From the NCBI RefSeq assembly GCF_002873455.1, contig NZ_MCUN01000007.1, positions 234,653-298,652 on the forward strand: 64,000 bases of DNA. The letters run 5' to 3'. The notes beneath the pieces were generated by a model. That model was not told the DNA's origin. It saw only the letters and a list, made by a program, of their open reading frames with translations, and made no database searches. The DNA comes from Vibrio splendidus (GTDB lineage Bacteria; Pseudomonadota; Gammaproteobacteria; Enterobacterales; Vibrionaceae). Below, in pieces: positions 63,980 through 64,000 of the stretch; the stretch's first letter is position 1; every line of letters begins with the position of its first letter. A program made the position numbers and the translations under genes.

Positions 63980-64000
63980 AGTTTCTAGTTTCTAGTTTCT
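63980..64000. repeat. Three tandem copies of AGTTTCT at the window edge
   Basis: Exact 7-bp units at 63980, 63987 and 63994; the array may continue outside the window. Confidence 0.7.

Overview
The window reads as chromosomal DNA of a marine Vibrio. I infer this from the vxrAB/wigKR-type two-component locus with its DUF2861 partner, the glycine-cleavage cluster with its own glyA, a GlyGly-CTERM trypsin-like protease, delta-class carbonic anhydrase, inosine-guanosine kinase, many c-di-GMP and chemotaxis proteins, and moderate GC. In V. cholerae the gcv and vxr loci lie on the second chromosome, so this is probably a chromosome II segment. Gene style would fit the Splendidus clade, but I cannot prove species. 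I see no rRNA, tRNA, CRISPR array, insertion sequence, phage or integron.

Layout. 1-6.1 kb: 3' part of a giant cadherin-like repeat adhesin. 6.3-10.2 kb: small unknown protein, a short RpoS-like sigma factor, an HPt protein and a REC-TPR response regulator. 10.5-13.9 kb: chemoreceptor, porin and a miniature PstS-like periplasmic protein. 14-17.6 kb: EmrAB-type efflux pump with a divergent LysR regulator. 17.7-23.1 kb: large putative secreted glycoside hydrolase and vxrCBA. 23.3-27.4 kb: PEBP protein, AraC regulator, CynX-type transporter and D-serine dehydratase. 27.6-29.8 kb: a nucleotidyltransferase-like protein and an auxiliary tryptophanyl-tRNA synthetase. 30-37.2 kb: lipoproteins, VOC protein, delta carbonic anhydrase, LysE exporter, an atypical SDR with divergent LysR, and a second chemoreceptor. 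37.5-39.6 kb: pilin and MATE pump. 39.7-42.6 kb: AT-rich accessory stretch with small unknown genes, a Crp/Fnr regulator, an ICMT-like methyltransferase and a 36-residue membrane miniprotein. 42.7-50.2 kb: glyA-gcvH-gcvP, divergent XRE-cupin regulator, and gcvT. 50.4-64 kb: secreted protease, small regulators, ArfB, HAD phosphatases, GGDEF and HD-GYP enzymes, fhs, gsk, creA, a 41-residue lipoprotein and a zinc-ribbon miniprotein.

How genes work together. GlyA, GcvPHT and Fhs form a one-carbon hub (serine, glycine and formate feeding tetrahydrofolate), and D-serine dehydratase adds serine catabolism. VxrAB is an envelope-stress regulator. The GGDEF and HD-GYP proteins make and break c-di-GMP, and the adhesin and pilin are possible outputs.

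The most interesting signal is upstream of the auxiliary trpS. It has a 20-codon leader ORF with two adjacent Trp codons, followed by mutually exclusive RNA pairings that include a terminator-like hairpin and sequestration of the trpS Shine-Dalgarno sequence. This looks like ribosome-mediated attenuation of a likely indolmycin-insensitive TrpRS. Other recurrent structure includes decayed 14-20 bp tandem repeats lying directly 3' of several genes, and interleaved inverted repeats between convergent genes.
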